64,000 bases of DNA from Lota lota (taxonomy: Eukaryota > Chordata > Actinopteri > Gadiformes > Lotidae). A program made the translations under genes and the position numbers. The stretch spans positions 3,388,525 to 3,452,524 of the forward strand of contig JACYXH010000429.1 in the NCBI GenBank assembly GCA_026745465.1, in the 5' to 3' direction. Positions 1-30,700 of the stretch are shown piece after piece; position 1 is the stretch's first letter; every line of letters begins with the position of its first letter. The notes under the pieces were generated by a model that saw nothing but the letters and a program-made list of their open reading frames with translations, was not told the DNA's origin and ran no database searches.

Positions 1-1070
1 TTTTTTTAGACTGTGGGCTTTTACTGCCACCTATTGGCTGGTTTGCAAACACAATCCTGTGATCGCCATTGCATTGATAATTGTTGTAATCTTCTTTTTA
101 CACTGAAGCCATTGATACGGCCGATCCATATTAAAGTGATTGTAGTGAATGGGTATACTCTAACTAACCAGTGTCCCCTCATCATTTTCAGTGCAATTGA
201 TTCTACTTTTAATTAAGGGGTAGTCTATCATTATACAGATGAAAACATGAGTTATACAGTATATCACTCCCCAATGTCCAACCAGTCATTTGTGTTGTCT
301 GAGTCCTACTAAAAGCAGTTCTTTATGTAACTCATCTGTCCAGTCTTTAAATCGATATACACTGTGGAAAAACAAACAGAACACAAACATTCAGTTCACT
401 GAGGGAGCTTTAATGGTATGATGTTCAAACACAGCCACAATTCTCTGTGATATTAATTTAAGGAACATGTTACAACTCTCATAACTCGTTGTAAAAAGGG
501 GATCTAAGAACAAGCGGGTCAAACGTGACCAGTTTGTTGCATATTGGTGCCGTTGCAATCCCCTACACTTGATTTGTGTAATGATTTTTTACAGCACTTT
601 GCATTTGTTACGTGTTCCAACATAGTAAATTAGTGTTTTGAACTTGAACTTACCTTAACACAACCCTTAATAACCCTTAAAAAAGATAATTCCATAACTG
701 AACATTTCTCAAAGTTATTTCAATCTAAAAATGTTGTCCTTACCAACAAAGTCTAAAAATAAATGTCATGAATTTAACAAAATTAATTGTACACAACAAT
801 TGGACACAACAAGGTCTACTAGTAGGAATATGTTAACTATAAAACGACATTGATTGTACAGTTGAAAGATATTATGAATGCAGTCAGGTACAGAAATTGG
901 TCATCCATTTTGACAGGCTAACACCAGCTAGCATAAGTCAACGTAATCAGCCTCCGATATATAAAGAAAAAACCTTGCAAGCATGTTGTACATCACTGCT
1001 CAATACAATCAACCAGTCTTTTAATACAATCACACACACACACACACGCACATACACACACAGGTCCTTT
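1..1070. other. slc4a11 3' UTR and downstream flank
   Basis: No coding region is supported here. Immediately below the slc4a11 stop the minus strand has ATTAAA-type poly(A) hexamers at 1020-1025 and again at 409-414; either could end the transcript, but no canonical minus-strand AATAAA was seen. A CA run lies at 1031-1063. The rest is unremarkable AT-rich sequence. Confidence 0.5.
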
Positions 1071-17790
<16,720 letters not shown>

Positions 17791-18593
17791 AGTGAGAAGG
17801 GAAGCCTCCACATGTTTGGCACAAGAAGGCTCAGGTTGCACGACCTTCTCACCCACACCCCACCTGTGAAACTTACCACATGGCACAAAATGGAGGACGT
17901 TTTTTGCCTTCCATGGTTCTCAGTTTGTCAGGTATGTTACTTTTCCCAGGTCATCCCATCATGTTGCTCAGCACTTCTGCCTAATACATTTCCTTGTTGT
18001 CAGGCTTCGTGTTATATTTCCAAAATGCGTGGATTCCTCCTACATGCACTGACCAATCACAACACCCTATTCATCATCGGGCCTAGAAATTAGGCACCTC
18101 CCTTGTGTCCTCGATCCCAGTTGCCCATTAACTGAACATACACTTATCCTCCTCCGGATTCTCAGTAGATTACAACGTAAAGAATTTACATCTTAAACAT
18201 TACAGTTATATCAGATGTAGAGCAGTGAGGTACTCTGTGATTGAAATCCACTTGTCACCTTATTAATTAAACTGATATAAAACAGACATAATAAACCCCA
18301 TGTGCTTATGAGATTAAATTGTATGTCAACCATCGCTGGCTTGAGGTAGTTTACATGTGTGACAAACACAATCCTGAGTAAAGTAGCCACGTATAGTCAA
18401 AGAAAACAAATACCTCTACCACATATATGAGTTAACATGCAGATGTCTATTGAGCACAATGCCGCAGACCCGTTTAAACAGCACTGCAATCTGTCACATC
18501 CATCAGGAGAAGTTGGATAGTTTAGATAGAGCAAGAGTTTACGAGCAGTTCATCTCAGCAAACGATAAAAGAAGACCTTCAATTAAGTACCAT

Positions 18594-18840
18594 TCTCTGC
18601 CACAGCCTTTCGCCACCATCACCAGTCTCTGCCAAAGCCTCTCTCCACCATCACCAGGCTCTGCCACAGCCTCTCCACCATCACCAGTCTCTGCCACAGC
18701 CTCTCTCCACCATCACCAGGCTCTGCCAAAGCCTCTCTCCACCATCACCAGGCTCTGCCACAGCCTCTCCACCATCACCAGTCTCTGCCACAGCCTCTCT
18801 CCACCATCACCAGGCTCTGCCACAGCCTCTGTCCATCACC
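18594..18840. repeat. 29-33 bp minisatellite (CTCTGCCACAGCCTCT type), about 8 units
   Basis: Units read CTCTGCCA-A/C-AGCCTCT, then CCACCATCACCAG. Two variants alternate, with CTCTCC or CTCC before ACCATC, giving a higher-order pattern. No exon is attached. Confidence 0.9.
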
Positions 18841-19190
18841 ACTCTGATAATGTACTCTTTGTGTTGTATTTTCATATGTATGTCCTATATTAAATGAAGT
18901 ATATTATGTATATGGTATATAGTAGTTTTGGTTTTATTTATATTATAGCCTGTCTCTCTGTCTGTACACCCCTTGTTATAATCCCCCCTCCCCAGAGTAT
19001 CCTCCATCTTCTGTTACTGCACAGAACCTCTTACAACCACACTAATTAGTACTTTATGTTCCCCAAAGTCACCAGAAATTAGGATTTAAGTGCTTTCTTT
19101 AAATATTTTTATTTTTCGGGGGAGCATGCCTCCGAACCCCCCTATAATTTGTGTGTCCCCCCCGGATTCAAAATCACCCCTACGCCCCTG

Positions 19191-19191
<1 letters not shown>

Positions 19192-19244
<53 letters not shown>
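19192..19244. repeat. CA microsatellite
   Basis: An uninterrupted CA run. A short C-rich sequence with runs of six to seven C precedes it. Confidence 0.97.
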
Positions 19245-19247
<3 letters not shown>

Positions 19248-19377
19248 CACACGCATACAAATACACTGGCAGAGGTAAACCACCAGTCTGCCGGCAGCGG
19301 CAGTAGCAGCACATGGGGATGGGGCGTTGTATCACCTAAAGATTAAATATACTCCAATTGCTACGGAAAAGGAATGA

Positions 19378-20538
19378 GGGTATGGCAAGACCTTTTAACA
19401 TTTAATCAGTTGGGCTGACAAAATGTTGTTTTCACTAGTTAAAATGTTAATTTAAGATATCTGTAAAACAATTTTGACATGTTACAAAAATAATTTCATA
19501 TGTAGAAATTACATTTAGACTAGTCTAAACTGATTTACAGATATCTTTAATTTAATTATAGATATCAGTAATTCCTTTTTCACTAGTAACAATAACGATT
19601 ACAGATATCTACAATTGAATTTCCACAAGTTGAAAAAGGATTCTAACTAGTGGAAATGTAATTACCCATTTCAGATATCAACAAACCATTTCGGATACGT
19701 GGGCGTCATATTATTAAAATACCATTTTATACCAAAGCCATTGGTCGACGTTTAATTACCATATTAGTTTCGGATATGTCGCCTAAATACCATATTAGTT
19801 TCGGATATGTATGTCTGTTATTGAAGATATCTACAATTACATTTTGACTAGTCGAAATTCCTTTTTTATATCTAAAATTCAATTCTGACTAGTTATAAAA
19901 GGAATTGTAGATATATCAAATATAATTGTTACATATATATAATGAATATAGTTTTCACTAGTTACAATTGTATTTCAGATATCTGCAATGCAATTTTAGA
20001 TATCTGAAATGCAATTCTTGATATCTGAAATTACATTCTTACTAGTTACAATTCCATGCCGACATATCAATAATTTAATTCAAATTGAATTTTAGATATC
20101 TAGAATTCAATTAATGATATCTGTAATGCAAGAACAATTGTAGATATCTACAATTAACATTTTGACTAGTGAGAATTGAGTTGTAGATATCATTAATTAG
20201 AATTGCAACTAGTCAAAATTACATTATGGATATGTCGACTTGGAATTGTACTAGTCAAAATGTAATTATAGATATCTGTAATTGAGTTTGAATGGAAGTC
20301 AATGGTAAGAGTAGTTAGTTGACATTTCCACTAGTAAGAAATTAATTGTTGATATCAAGAATGAACATTATGACTAGTGAGAAATTAATTGTAGATATCT
20401 TTAAATAGAATCGGTACTAGTCAAAATTACATTATGGATACGTTAGCTTGGAATTATAACTAGTCAAAAGGGAATTGTTGATATCTACAATTGATATTAC
20501 CGCTACTGATTACATGTTAAAAGGGTTTGCCATATGCC
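19378..20538. mobile_element. inverted-repeat element built of alternating ACTAGT and GATATC palindromes
   Basis: The left end holds GGTATGGCAAGACCTTTTAA, then CATTTAATCAG. The right end in reverse complement holds CATATGGCAAACCCTTTTAA, then CATGTAATCAG. That is an imperfect terminal inverted repeat of about 33 bp. Between 19434 and 20484 there are 15 ACTAGT and 17 GATATC hexamers separated by AT-rich spacers with AATTGTAGATATCTACAATT-like palindromes. It has no coding capacity. I infer a non-autonomous DNA transposon; the superfamily and target duplication were not determined. Confidence 0.75.
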
Positions 20539-22599
20539 ATTACTTATGTGCCTCCAGGACCACCCGCTTGTTTGCTCTCGTATGGCGGCTGTGTGTCTCC
20601 CAGTAGAGCCAATCCCGAGGATCCCTCCGAGCATGATGTAATTACCCGCGGGCCAGCGTGTTTCTCTGGTGGTTACTGGGCACAGTCAAATTGTACTGGC
20701 TCGCTTTAATTGACAGCAAAACGCAATTCCACATAGCAAAGACTATGTTTTCCCTAACGTTACAGGAAAGAATGGAACAGACTTGTAATCGTATGACTCG
20801 TGGTTCTATGCAAACATAGACACAATGAACTATAAATTAGTCGTAAGATCAGTCAGAGCTATTATGTCTTGATTATGACGGCGAGAAAACTAACTGGCCA
20901 CCCACACGCCATAAATTCATAAATAATGCAACATTTAAAAAGTTAGCAATCATCAGCAACATTAAGCTATATCCTTCACTGCCACTTGGTGGCAGCAGAG
21001 TCAGAGTAGGTAAAGCTGAGAAGCGACAAAAACGTTCAATGGAAACATTGAACTCAACTCATGCACTCATGCACCAAATTGACTTAGTGGGCGCACACAC
21101 TGCGTGCATCATTTTAAATCGTCGTTGAAGGTTATTAAAAGTGCCTAGGTTTTCTCTCTAGTTTATATGCCACCAACTAGTATTTCTAGTCCTCTTTTCT
21201 TTTGACCAATGTTAAAATAAGAACCAAACATCATTATGACACCACTGTACACCAGATAAAGTAAAATGCAGTAAAAAGGTCATCTGGTTGTCAGGTCAAG
21301 CGTATTTGACATTCCATTAAAAGAAAATCGAACACCACATGTGGTTGTATTATAGACGTAGGGCTTTACTTAAACCTACCAATACTACACCAACATATTA
21401 AAAACTGTAGTCTGCATCTTTAATATGAGTGATCTGGGCTTTTATTTGACATACCCTCTATGCAATAATATCCTTTGTTTATATGGTCGCTTATGGACAT
21501 CTTACATTTAGCTATGGACGCCGAGAGAGCTTAAGAGAAAGTTAATGTGAAATCATACAAAGTGGTCAGAGAGGTCATTGCATAAACCTCACATTGCTAT
21601 TAACTGTAAAACATTAATTAGAACAGTAGAACACACCTGTAGCATGACTGGAACAGCACTGCCGGGTCAACAAAAACCTGATATAAATCATTAAATGAGC
21701 TAAATGATGTAGGCACCATGAGCAACCAAAGTTTAACTAAGAGACAATGCTGTTTCTTGTTTTTTCTCTTCACAGCTACGGACAAAGTGCCAATGTCGGC
21801 AATATTTCACTAACTGAGAACTACTAATATGTAACAGGGAGCATGCCATTGCCAATTAATTTACAGTCAACCATTAAATATGTCCTTGCAAGAACGCTAA
21901 TAGAACAAAAACAAATATCTTCTTATAAATGCATACAATGTGTTGCTTTATTGAATGAACTGGGCCTACAAGGCCTTCTATCTAACCCCTTAAGGTCACT
22001 ATTGGGTAAAGTCTGTAAACTCAACATTTTCAGCATAATTTAAGTCGACCTATGACACATTATTAACACATTTATAACACATTTTTTTATGGGAAATATC
22101 AAAGCTAGTATTAGCATTAGCATAGTAGTGCTTACCTTTCCGTGCACATTAATACTGTGCACTCGTACAATTGCCCCAAAGCGGTAAATGCTACCATTCC
22201 AGTTGTCACAGCAACAGAAAAATAAGTGCTGACTTGATTTAATTAGTACAACCTATTGCATTGGTCGACGTGACAGATGGGACTGGCTGGATTTATTGAA
22301 GGTTACCTTCATTCAAATGTGTCAGAGTCACTCCAGACTTCTCCGTCGCCATCTTTCAGGTGCTGGTCGATTGGTTGTCTTTGGTGGAGAAGCCAGAGTA
22401 AGAACTGTAAATAAATGATTTTGATCTCAGGAGGGAACCCAAAGAGCAATAAAAAAAATGGTTTTGTGTTGGGGGAAAGGCATGTGCCAGCTCTTGCAGG
22501 CCCGCCTTCAAGCCAAGGGAACAGCAACACTAGAAATCAATCACCCGTACAACGTATCCTCATAGAACGGTTAGTATGATATCATACGAAAGGTTATGC

Positions 22600-23070
22600 A
22601 CAATATTTTGTATGATTTCCAGCAAGCGGAGCAATCAGTGCAGAAGTGCAGGCATGGCTTTTATGCTCAGTGGAAAATGTAATATTTTGATATAGATTCG
22701 GCATTAAAATGGGTTTTGATAACATTTATACAGAGATATATGCATTTAATTGTCATAATCTTCGTTCAGTGATTGTAAACGTTTAGTTTGTAAGTTATTA
22801 CGAATATCATTTTGGGTCTCGCCAGCAGATACAACGTTCTCTATCGTTGCTATGGTGGTTCATATGGACGCTGCTGTCGCTCAAACCAAACATGGCTGAT
22901 TTTACGCTTGTTTTGGCATTAAAATGCGTTTTGAGAACATTTATAGCGAGAAATGTGCTTTTTATTGTCATAATCTCGTTCAGTGATTGTAATTTATGTT
23001 TAGATACTGTAGTTAGTTCAACTGCTCATGGCGATTTTCATGCTCATTTTGGGTTTTGGAGGGAATAGAA
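22600..23070. repeat. dispersed repeat with an internal direct duplication
   Basis: About 140 bp is present twice: GGCATTAAAATGNGTTTTGA, then ACATTTATA and later TTCAGTGATTGTAA, at about 22703 and about 22912. The segment between (CTATCGTTGCTATGGTGG... at 22841) recurs at 52885-52935 as CTATCGTTGCCTTGGTGA, so this is a multicopy family, probably a transposon remnant. Confidence 0.6.
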
Positions 23071-24795
23071 TCGGGGTAGGCTATATTCAGTTTAAGAAAT
23101 AACCAAAATTATATATTTTATTACACAACACGTATTTCAAACATGTGGAACCATGAGCTACATTTTTGTTCAGAATCCCCCCACCCCCCAGTTCTCGTAT
23201 ATATCCATATGAGCTTGTTTACGACCTATGGGCATTATTTCATTTTCTGTAACATGCACACATATATCTTGTATTTAATACATGAATGTGAACATGTAAT
23301 ATGAACACAATATTCTGAAAAACCCCCATGATTGGTTCTTGGTTCCTGTGATAGGAAAGGGACGCTGTGATGAGGTACATTAATGTATGTAAGCACCGTT
23401 CACGTTACTTACGAGTTTATGAGTTCTATAAAAAGGTTCATTTACTCAAACCTAGATGAGGATTTATCTCCAATAGTGCACTTCAGTCATTTACTAATCT
23501 AAAGATAAATGATTTAGCCGGCTTTTACTCTAAACCACAGCGCACTTGTTGCCATAACGACTTTGTGTGGCAGCTGAGCTGTTGTAAATGGTTTTGTTTT
23601 TGGTGTAAACTAGGTTCCACTGGCTAGGAAATATAAAAATATTCTAATATTCTATTCTTTGGTGTACCCCTACTGTCCACAAGCACCCCCCCCCCCCACA
23701 CACACACACACACACCTCCCCCTCCCCATATGGATATGGAGAATTGTTGCCATGCCCCAGTTGTGGTGGTGTCATTTATATGAAAGAGGGCTTTAAAATA
23801 CACTAGAATGATCAATTAGGAGACTGTAGCCCTACAGGAAGTGATGCAATAAGTAGGTGACTTAGGGGTCAAGGACAAAGGACATATACAATTCTCAATT
23901 TGGGGGCCCCAGCCCTACAAGAAGTGACTCACAAAGCCTCAGCAAATGCTTCATCTCGTGGCTCCTCACCCAGCTGCTCGCTTGCAAGATTGTGAGCTGA
24001 AGTTCTTCCCAACCTACACCCTACCCATCCAACATGCATATCTGAGAATCAGACCTCTATTTCATAAAAAAAAGTTATGAGCAAAATGCACATGAACTTC
24101 TTTTAGTCTCATAACGGGCATGGTGCGGGCTCCTTTTGACCTTTTGACCACAGACTTGAAAAACGTATCTACAGGCAGTGTTTGCATGCCTTAAGGCACA
24201 CATTTCCATCTCCATCCCACCGAAAATGGGGAACTAGAAACTGCCTGCTGTTTTATTCCCATTTACTCTACAGTTGGAGGTCATGCCCCTTTTCCCGCCC
24301 TTTTGAGATGGCTAGAGATGCCAAAATACATACACACGTTCCCCTGGGTCCCGGGAACAATATAGCTGAGATTTCGATTTCTAGCGCTTATAGACAAAAA
24401 GTCTGCCCAAACGGGCAGTGTGGCCCGCAAGACCTAGTTGGTCAGAATGTGGTGTAAAAGGCAATTTAGGAGATAGGAAGGTCCTAGCGCCCTGAGACTT
24501 GACAACCTTATTCTAGGCCCTGACTGGGACCCCCACACAGACCCATGGCCCTCTCGAGCCCTGGGGGCAGTGGGGTGGGGGTGGGGGGTCCGTGGTTAAG
24601 GGTTAGGGTTAGGGTCCGCCTTTTCGCTAAGCGACCCAAGATTTTCATAGAGCAATCCCAAGATGCTCCTGGTTGAAAGGTCGAATGGCCAAGTTCCTAT
24701 CTCTTTAGATTAGATAGAGGAATTTAGATTAATTTCTAGCATCGGCTTGTGTTTCCAATGCGTTTCAATGGAGAATTTGATGATGATCTTTTAGC

Positions 24796-24895
24796 TTTTA
24801 CTACAACACTACATCACTACAACACCCCATCACTACAACACTGCATCACTACAACACTACAACACCACATCACTACAACACTACAACACTACAAA
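24796..24895. repeat. short minisatellite of ACTACAACAC/CATCACTACAACAC units
   Basis: 10-bp (ACTACAACAC) and 15-bp units (with inserted CATC) are mixed over about 100 bp. Confidence 0.85.
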
Positions 24896-27625
24896 GTAGT
24901 CCACACAGAAAACGAAGCAAGATAAAGCAAAACACTATTAGGGTTGAATAAAATATTATTGCCCATGCAAGGCTGAAAACAGACATCAGCATAGCATTAT
25001 GGCTATTGATGGATACACCTCAGCGCACACGCTCAATCTGAGCGCCTCCATAGTGTGCAAATGAATAGATCACAATTTCCTTCATAATAAGTCCAAAGGT
25101 GATGTTTTCAGGAGTTGAACCTTTGTGGGTTGAACGAGGCAATTACTATCTGGAAGTGTCACCATGCAAACGTTATTACTTTTTAGATAGGCCTTTCTAT
25201 TGCTAAACCTTTAGCAAAAATTCTGGTAGGCTACCAATCAATAATTTGAATGGCAAATGCACAATGCAAATGTTCTTTTGTATTTTTTGGTAAATACATT
25301 TTTAGTTTGGTCAGTTTTTAATGATACACTCATGAATGTTTATTGTTGTAACAACTGGTTAGGTTGTCCCTTAACGCTTAACCCCCCCCCCCCACACACA
25401 CACACACACATCTCTACTTTCACAATCCTAGCTTCATATGATCAACCAGTCCAGTCATCGCTACTGAGAAGATGCGGTTTGTGAAATCAATTAAATAGCT
25501 CGTTTTGGTAGTTCCTTATCACCTGAGAAGCTCACAATAGTGTGTTGCGTGTTGCACAATGTCCTCTGCTGGTTGCATGCCTGCTGGTTGCACACTAAGT
25601 ATAACAAAGGAAGGGGGCGTGGCAATTACCGTTGTCCACAACAGCTGTATATCACAAACAAAATGGCGATTATAATGATATACGGTGGCAAGAGCAATTA
25701 CCTAAGTACCGCAGCTGGTATGGTAATGTAAAATATTGTGCCTTGGTTATGTCTGGAATAGGCATTAAAATTACGTTTTTCTTCCCTTCATGAATGTGTT
25801 GAAGGCCACTTTGCACCTGAATGGGCATCTCATTATAATAGGAATGTTGTGTTGCTTTAAAGGGAAATCCATCAAAACGTGGAGGAGGAGGAGTGACATG
25901 AGGGGGAGTTATATATTTCCTATGTATTCCCATACAATCCTTATGGTAATAGAATTGCATCTGAATTAGATAGCTCTCAGGTTGAGGCAGGTGATATGCA
26001 GATATGATAGATGAGGTCCATTAACAGTATGGGAAAAACACTAAGAGGAAGAACAACAACCAGGAGACATAAAAGTTAATTATTCAACCAGGTGATGTAT
26101 CATCTACTTCTGAATCACATGTACGCAGGATGCGCAGCCTGGGGACCTCCGGACCCATGCTAGGGTCGTGGGCCACAGTGGTCCATCCAGGTAAACCAAA
26201 ACTAAACCCTAAAACATAACCCCAAAACCAAAATCCAACCCTAAAACCAAAACCCTAACCTTAAAACCAAACCTACATGAGATGAATGAATATATTTGGA
26301 ATTGAAAACACTGCGTAATTTCAAACAGTTATGTCAACACTCGTTCTCAGATTATATGTACAATTGGAAAAGAGGGCTCTCCTGAGTGCATGAGCATATT
26401 TGGGTGAAGGGTGGTTTTCAATCTTCAAGCTGCGGCAGTCTGCCTGTGGTTGGGCTGTGCTACATCCCATGTTAACTCTGGTGCTTGAACAGGATGGATG
26501 TTCTTTTTGGAACAACATAACCCATTATGTGATGGATCTTTTGACCATGACACTTATTGACACTAAAGAAGTAGACAGATTTGAAAATGTTTGTGTATCC
26601 TTTTTGCCTTTTGGGATTGCCTTGTTTATCTTGTGTGATATACAGCCTTCCTCTTGTCACACCATTTGCATATGCTATATCACATGCATGGCCTTAGTAA
26701 TGTAATGCCACATAACTAAATAATACAATATGGCTGATCACTTAGCCCGCATTGAAGTCAATGCCTTCCGTGATAAGGTGGGCTGTTGCAACAGAGGACC
26801 TGGGTTGCTCTGGGGTTAGTGAGCTAGAATTAGGTAATCAGTGAGCCTAGGTTTCTGAACCAGCGATGTGAGCTCTCTGTCTTCTGCGGGCTGAGTGTGA
26901 ACCGGGGCAACGGACAACGCGTGTGGCTCTGGAACATTGTCTCTGAGCTCCAGAGCAATGGGGACATAATGACACAGATAGGTGACATTGTTTCTGGCCA
27001 AGCAGCCTTGAGGCGGCGAGACAGCACTAATAAGGCTGATGGGGGAGGGGGGAGGAAAAATTGGAGTATCAGATTCAGTGACATCATCTATTATTGCATC
27101 TATTGTCTATAAACCGAGAAAAGGAGGAGATTCTCGTCCGACTGTGTGCCATATTTATTTATCTTCCTGTATTCATATTTTCCTTTGAGCCCTTTCGTAA
27201 AAGTAATAGAAAACATAGATATATATCCAACCAAAGGGGAAATATTATCATTTAAAACCTCCTTAGTGTTCCCTAGCCACTGTTCCTGTGCTCTGATCCA
27301 ATGCAAATACGCGGTCTTATGTTAATCTATCCTTCATATCTCCTCATATAGGTGATATTTACATTTGCCATTTGCTGTTGACATCTCTCCTTTGTTTGCA
27401 TAGAGCTTGACATTTCTTGATTTGTCCAACAGCGAGTGTCAAGTCCTTTTCCAAAGCCAGCTCTGGTTACATCTGGTTACATCTACCGTAGGCCTATACC
27501 CACTGCCTCTGCTAAGTTTCCATTAGCAAGAGACTGAACCACAACAAAGGATCATAATCTGTACATTCTATTCTGCTGATCTGTAACCGCCTTCCATTGA
27601 GCACACGTCACGTGTAGGGGGCTCT

Positions 27626-27740
<115 letters not shown>

Positions 27741-30700
27741 GTGAAGAGATATATCAGGACAAAGACACAATTAACTTTGTGGGGTTGGTTTCAAAGCACT
27801 ATAGGAACATTGAAATAGTAAGTAATATGTTGTTTTTGGAGGCTTTAATTATATGTAATTACATATGTAATTATATGTACAAGTCATGTCATTACTGATA
27901 GGATTTTAAAATTCAGTATTTGGTAAGTTTCAAGATTTTGAAGGCCTGCACCATTTTTTAAAAGCAATAGGGGGCAGTCTAGTCTTGTTCAAATGTTCAG
28001 TCAGTGTGGCATGCTATTTCACCCACATACTCGACAGTTTTTTCCCCCTAATTTCCCTTGCATTTTACTGATAGGAGATGTGTGATCTAATGTTAAACAA
28101 GAAGGTATGCAAATGAGTGTGTGACTTGCATGCTGACAGATTAGCCGTAGCCCTAAGTGAAACCAAGGTTTTTTCACTAAGCACATAATGACTAATAACC
28201 ACGGCTGATTGTCTGAGGTCCTTTACTGATTGCACTCCTCTGTATTTTGATTGCGAATTGCCATCGTCACAACAGTTTACACTCTTACACACCTCCATCT
28301 TCCATGAAAGCACAATTGCCGTGGTCGTTATAAAGCTAACCCATTTTTTCACATGAAATGTCTCCGAAAGGGCTTGTAGGCATCTGAATGGTATTGGTAA
28401 ATCATGGTATTTTTTTTCATGGCGATACTCAACGTGACTAATGAAAACTTTGTATCGCTACGTCTCGCATCAGAAATGCTGTGGCATGTGAATGTATCAC
28501 AGTAAATGTATAATAAAGTATCACATAACAATAATTTATCAAAGAGCGGAATTGTGCAACGCAATATCCGACAAAGAAAACGGAGCAAACACACTCGAAA
28601 TTAAAAAAGTTTAACTTGTGATATGTTGACCCTTTGGCCCAAAAAAAACTGAAAAGTACAACGGCACATCTGTCTTACCTATCTGCCTCTGGCGGGGTCG
28701 GAGGGATAGGGTGATATTTTGCTTCTGAGCAGGTGCTTAGTTTGTTAACAGTTGGAACCTAACCAGTGGAAACGCTTGCCAGGCATTGGTAGATGTCTGC
28801 GAGAAGGACAGAGACAGGAAGCAAACATGCCAACCCTGTATCCATATCTTTACTCAACCAGAGACTCAGCTCCAGGGCAAACTGCTGCTTGCTCCAATCT
28901 GCAGCATTTCTTTTTTTTTTTTTCTCTCTACGACTGCACCCAGTCAGGGCATGGCTGATATCAGATGAGAACTGACATTTCCAGGAACCCACACAACAGC
29001 TTGTTGCCTCCAGAATGCCCTGTTTATCAATAGACCATGAACACATTGAAGAGATTACCGTCAGTGAAACCTTTTGACATCAACGCATTGAATCAAATGG
29101 ACTCCACATTCGTATTTGTGTGTGGTGTCTTATTGTGCAAGCTGTTTTCAAATTGGTGGGCTATTGCGACTGAGCGGATGGCAATTGTGGGTTGTGGATT
29201 CAAGGGTGTTCTGCTGTACTGCAGGTCTATGTTCTAATAGGTTAAGGGACATGGAAATTAACCAAGAAAGGGAAGCATTGAGTTCCTTTCAATAGAGAAT
29301 TTTTAACTTTAGTATGTTAGTTAATTTATGGGAAATATTTGTATTTATTTGACCATTTCCTGAAATGGAGTGGTCGGTTTTTCAATGTAGGTTCTATCAA
29401 AGCTTTGCCCCAGGGAAAGGCAGAGTTGAATAGTTCAACATTATCCACCTTAGCGTAGCTTTGCTGCGAAAACAATTGGCTACATTGTGGATTAAAAAGC
29501 ACAACATAATTAACCTTCATATAGGCCTAGATTCAGGTGATTATAATTTAACCATATCTTTGGACCTGGGTCACCCCTGTTACAGAGCCAACAAGAGATG
29601 ATTAGCAATGTTGTGGCTGTGCGACCTAACATAACCTCAGTCAAGATCAAGCATTACCGTGATTGAAATGCTCCAGCGAGAGGTTAAAGCAATACTGCAA
29701 GGTTTTATGAGCCAATAATGGTACGATGCGCCTGTTTGAGCCACGTATTGATTTCTCCCCACACTAGTGACCATCACCTTGTACTTGTGTGCTTAAAATG
29801 AAGGTCAAGTGTCATTTTGCCCATTCTGAATTAGCCAGTTGACGTCCTGATGCTTCTCAAGTTCAGTGTATTAATGTCATTATTTCAACATTGGGTTTAT
29901 TTTTTAAGCTGTGTTCAGCTTAATAATAAAGAATAGAAAGCAAAACAAGGATATTTACAGGAGTAAATAAATACACATACATATATAGTAAATGTAATTG
30001 CATTTGTTAGAAGGGAAATAATCTCTCCTATATCCATTACATTGAATTGAGCAATAGGACTCTCTCTTCAGCAGGCCCTGCTGTCATTTCAGCGCCGTAA
30101 TAAAAGCCATAAAGCCATAAATTAGACCTAGCAGTCAGAGTTTCGATGCCCAGAGTGTCAAAATGTTAACCAACACACCGTGAAATAACATTCCAGGAAA
30201 ATGTAGTAGTTATTGTAGAGTAGTCGCTTGAACAGTTGCTTTAAAAAAAAAAAGGAATTGAGGGGCTGGGAAGCTCTGTCATCTCCCCCCGGGGGACCCT
30301 TGGCCTCAGATGTTGGGTCTCTGAGGTCTGGGGTTAGCATTTAGTCAGGAGCCATAGAGACACAGCGATGGGTGGGCCAGCTCATGAAAGTCTCCAGCTG
30401 ATTACCCACAGCGGCCCTCTCTTGATCTGGGGACACAGTGGAGGCTGGCCCGGAGCAGCTGTGGGGAACCGACCGCCAGGCAACTAGACAAGTACAGTTA
30501 TAATGTGCAAACTTCCTTTTGACTGCAGCCTTATGGTTACAACGTAGATATTAGAGAATTAAAAGTAAGAATAATAAAGAATAAATTAAGAATAAAGATA
30601 TGATAGATGTATAGATAGTATAGTTACGCATAGCTAAACATATCTTTTTATAAATTCACTTTACGATTAATCACTGCATTCTGGGTGGTCATTCATAAAC

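Noticed and set aside
24594-24618. TTAGGG-like telomere motif
   Set aside because: Only two to three imperfect units; not an interstitial telomere block.
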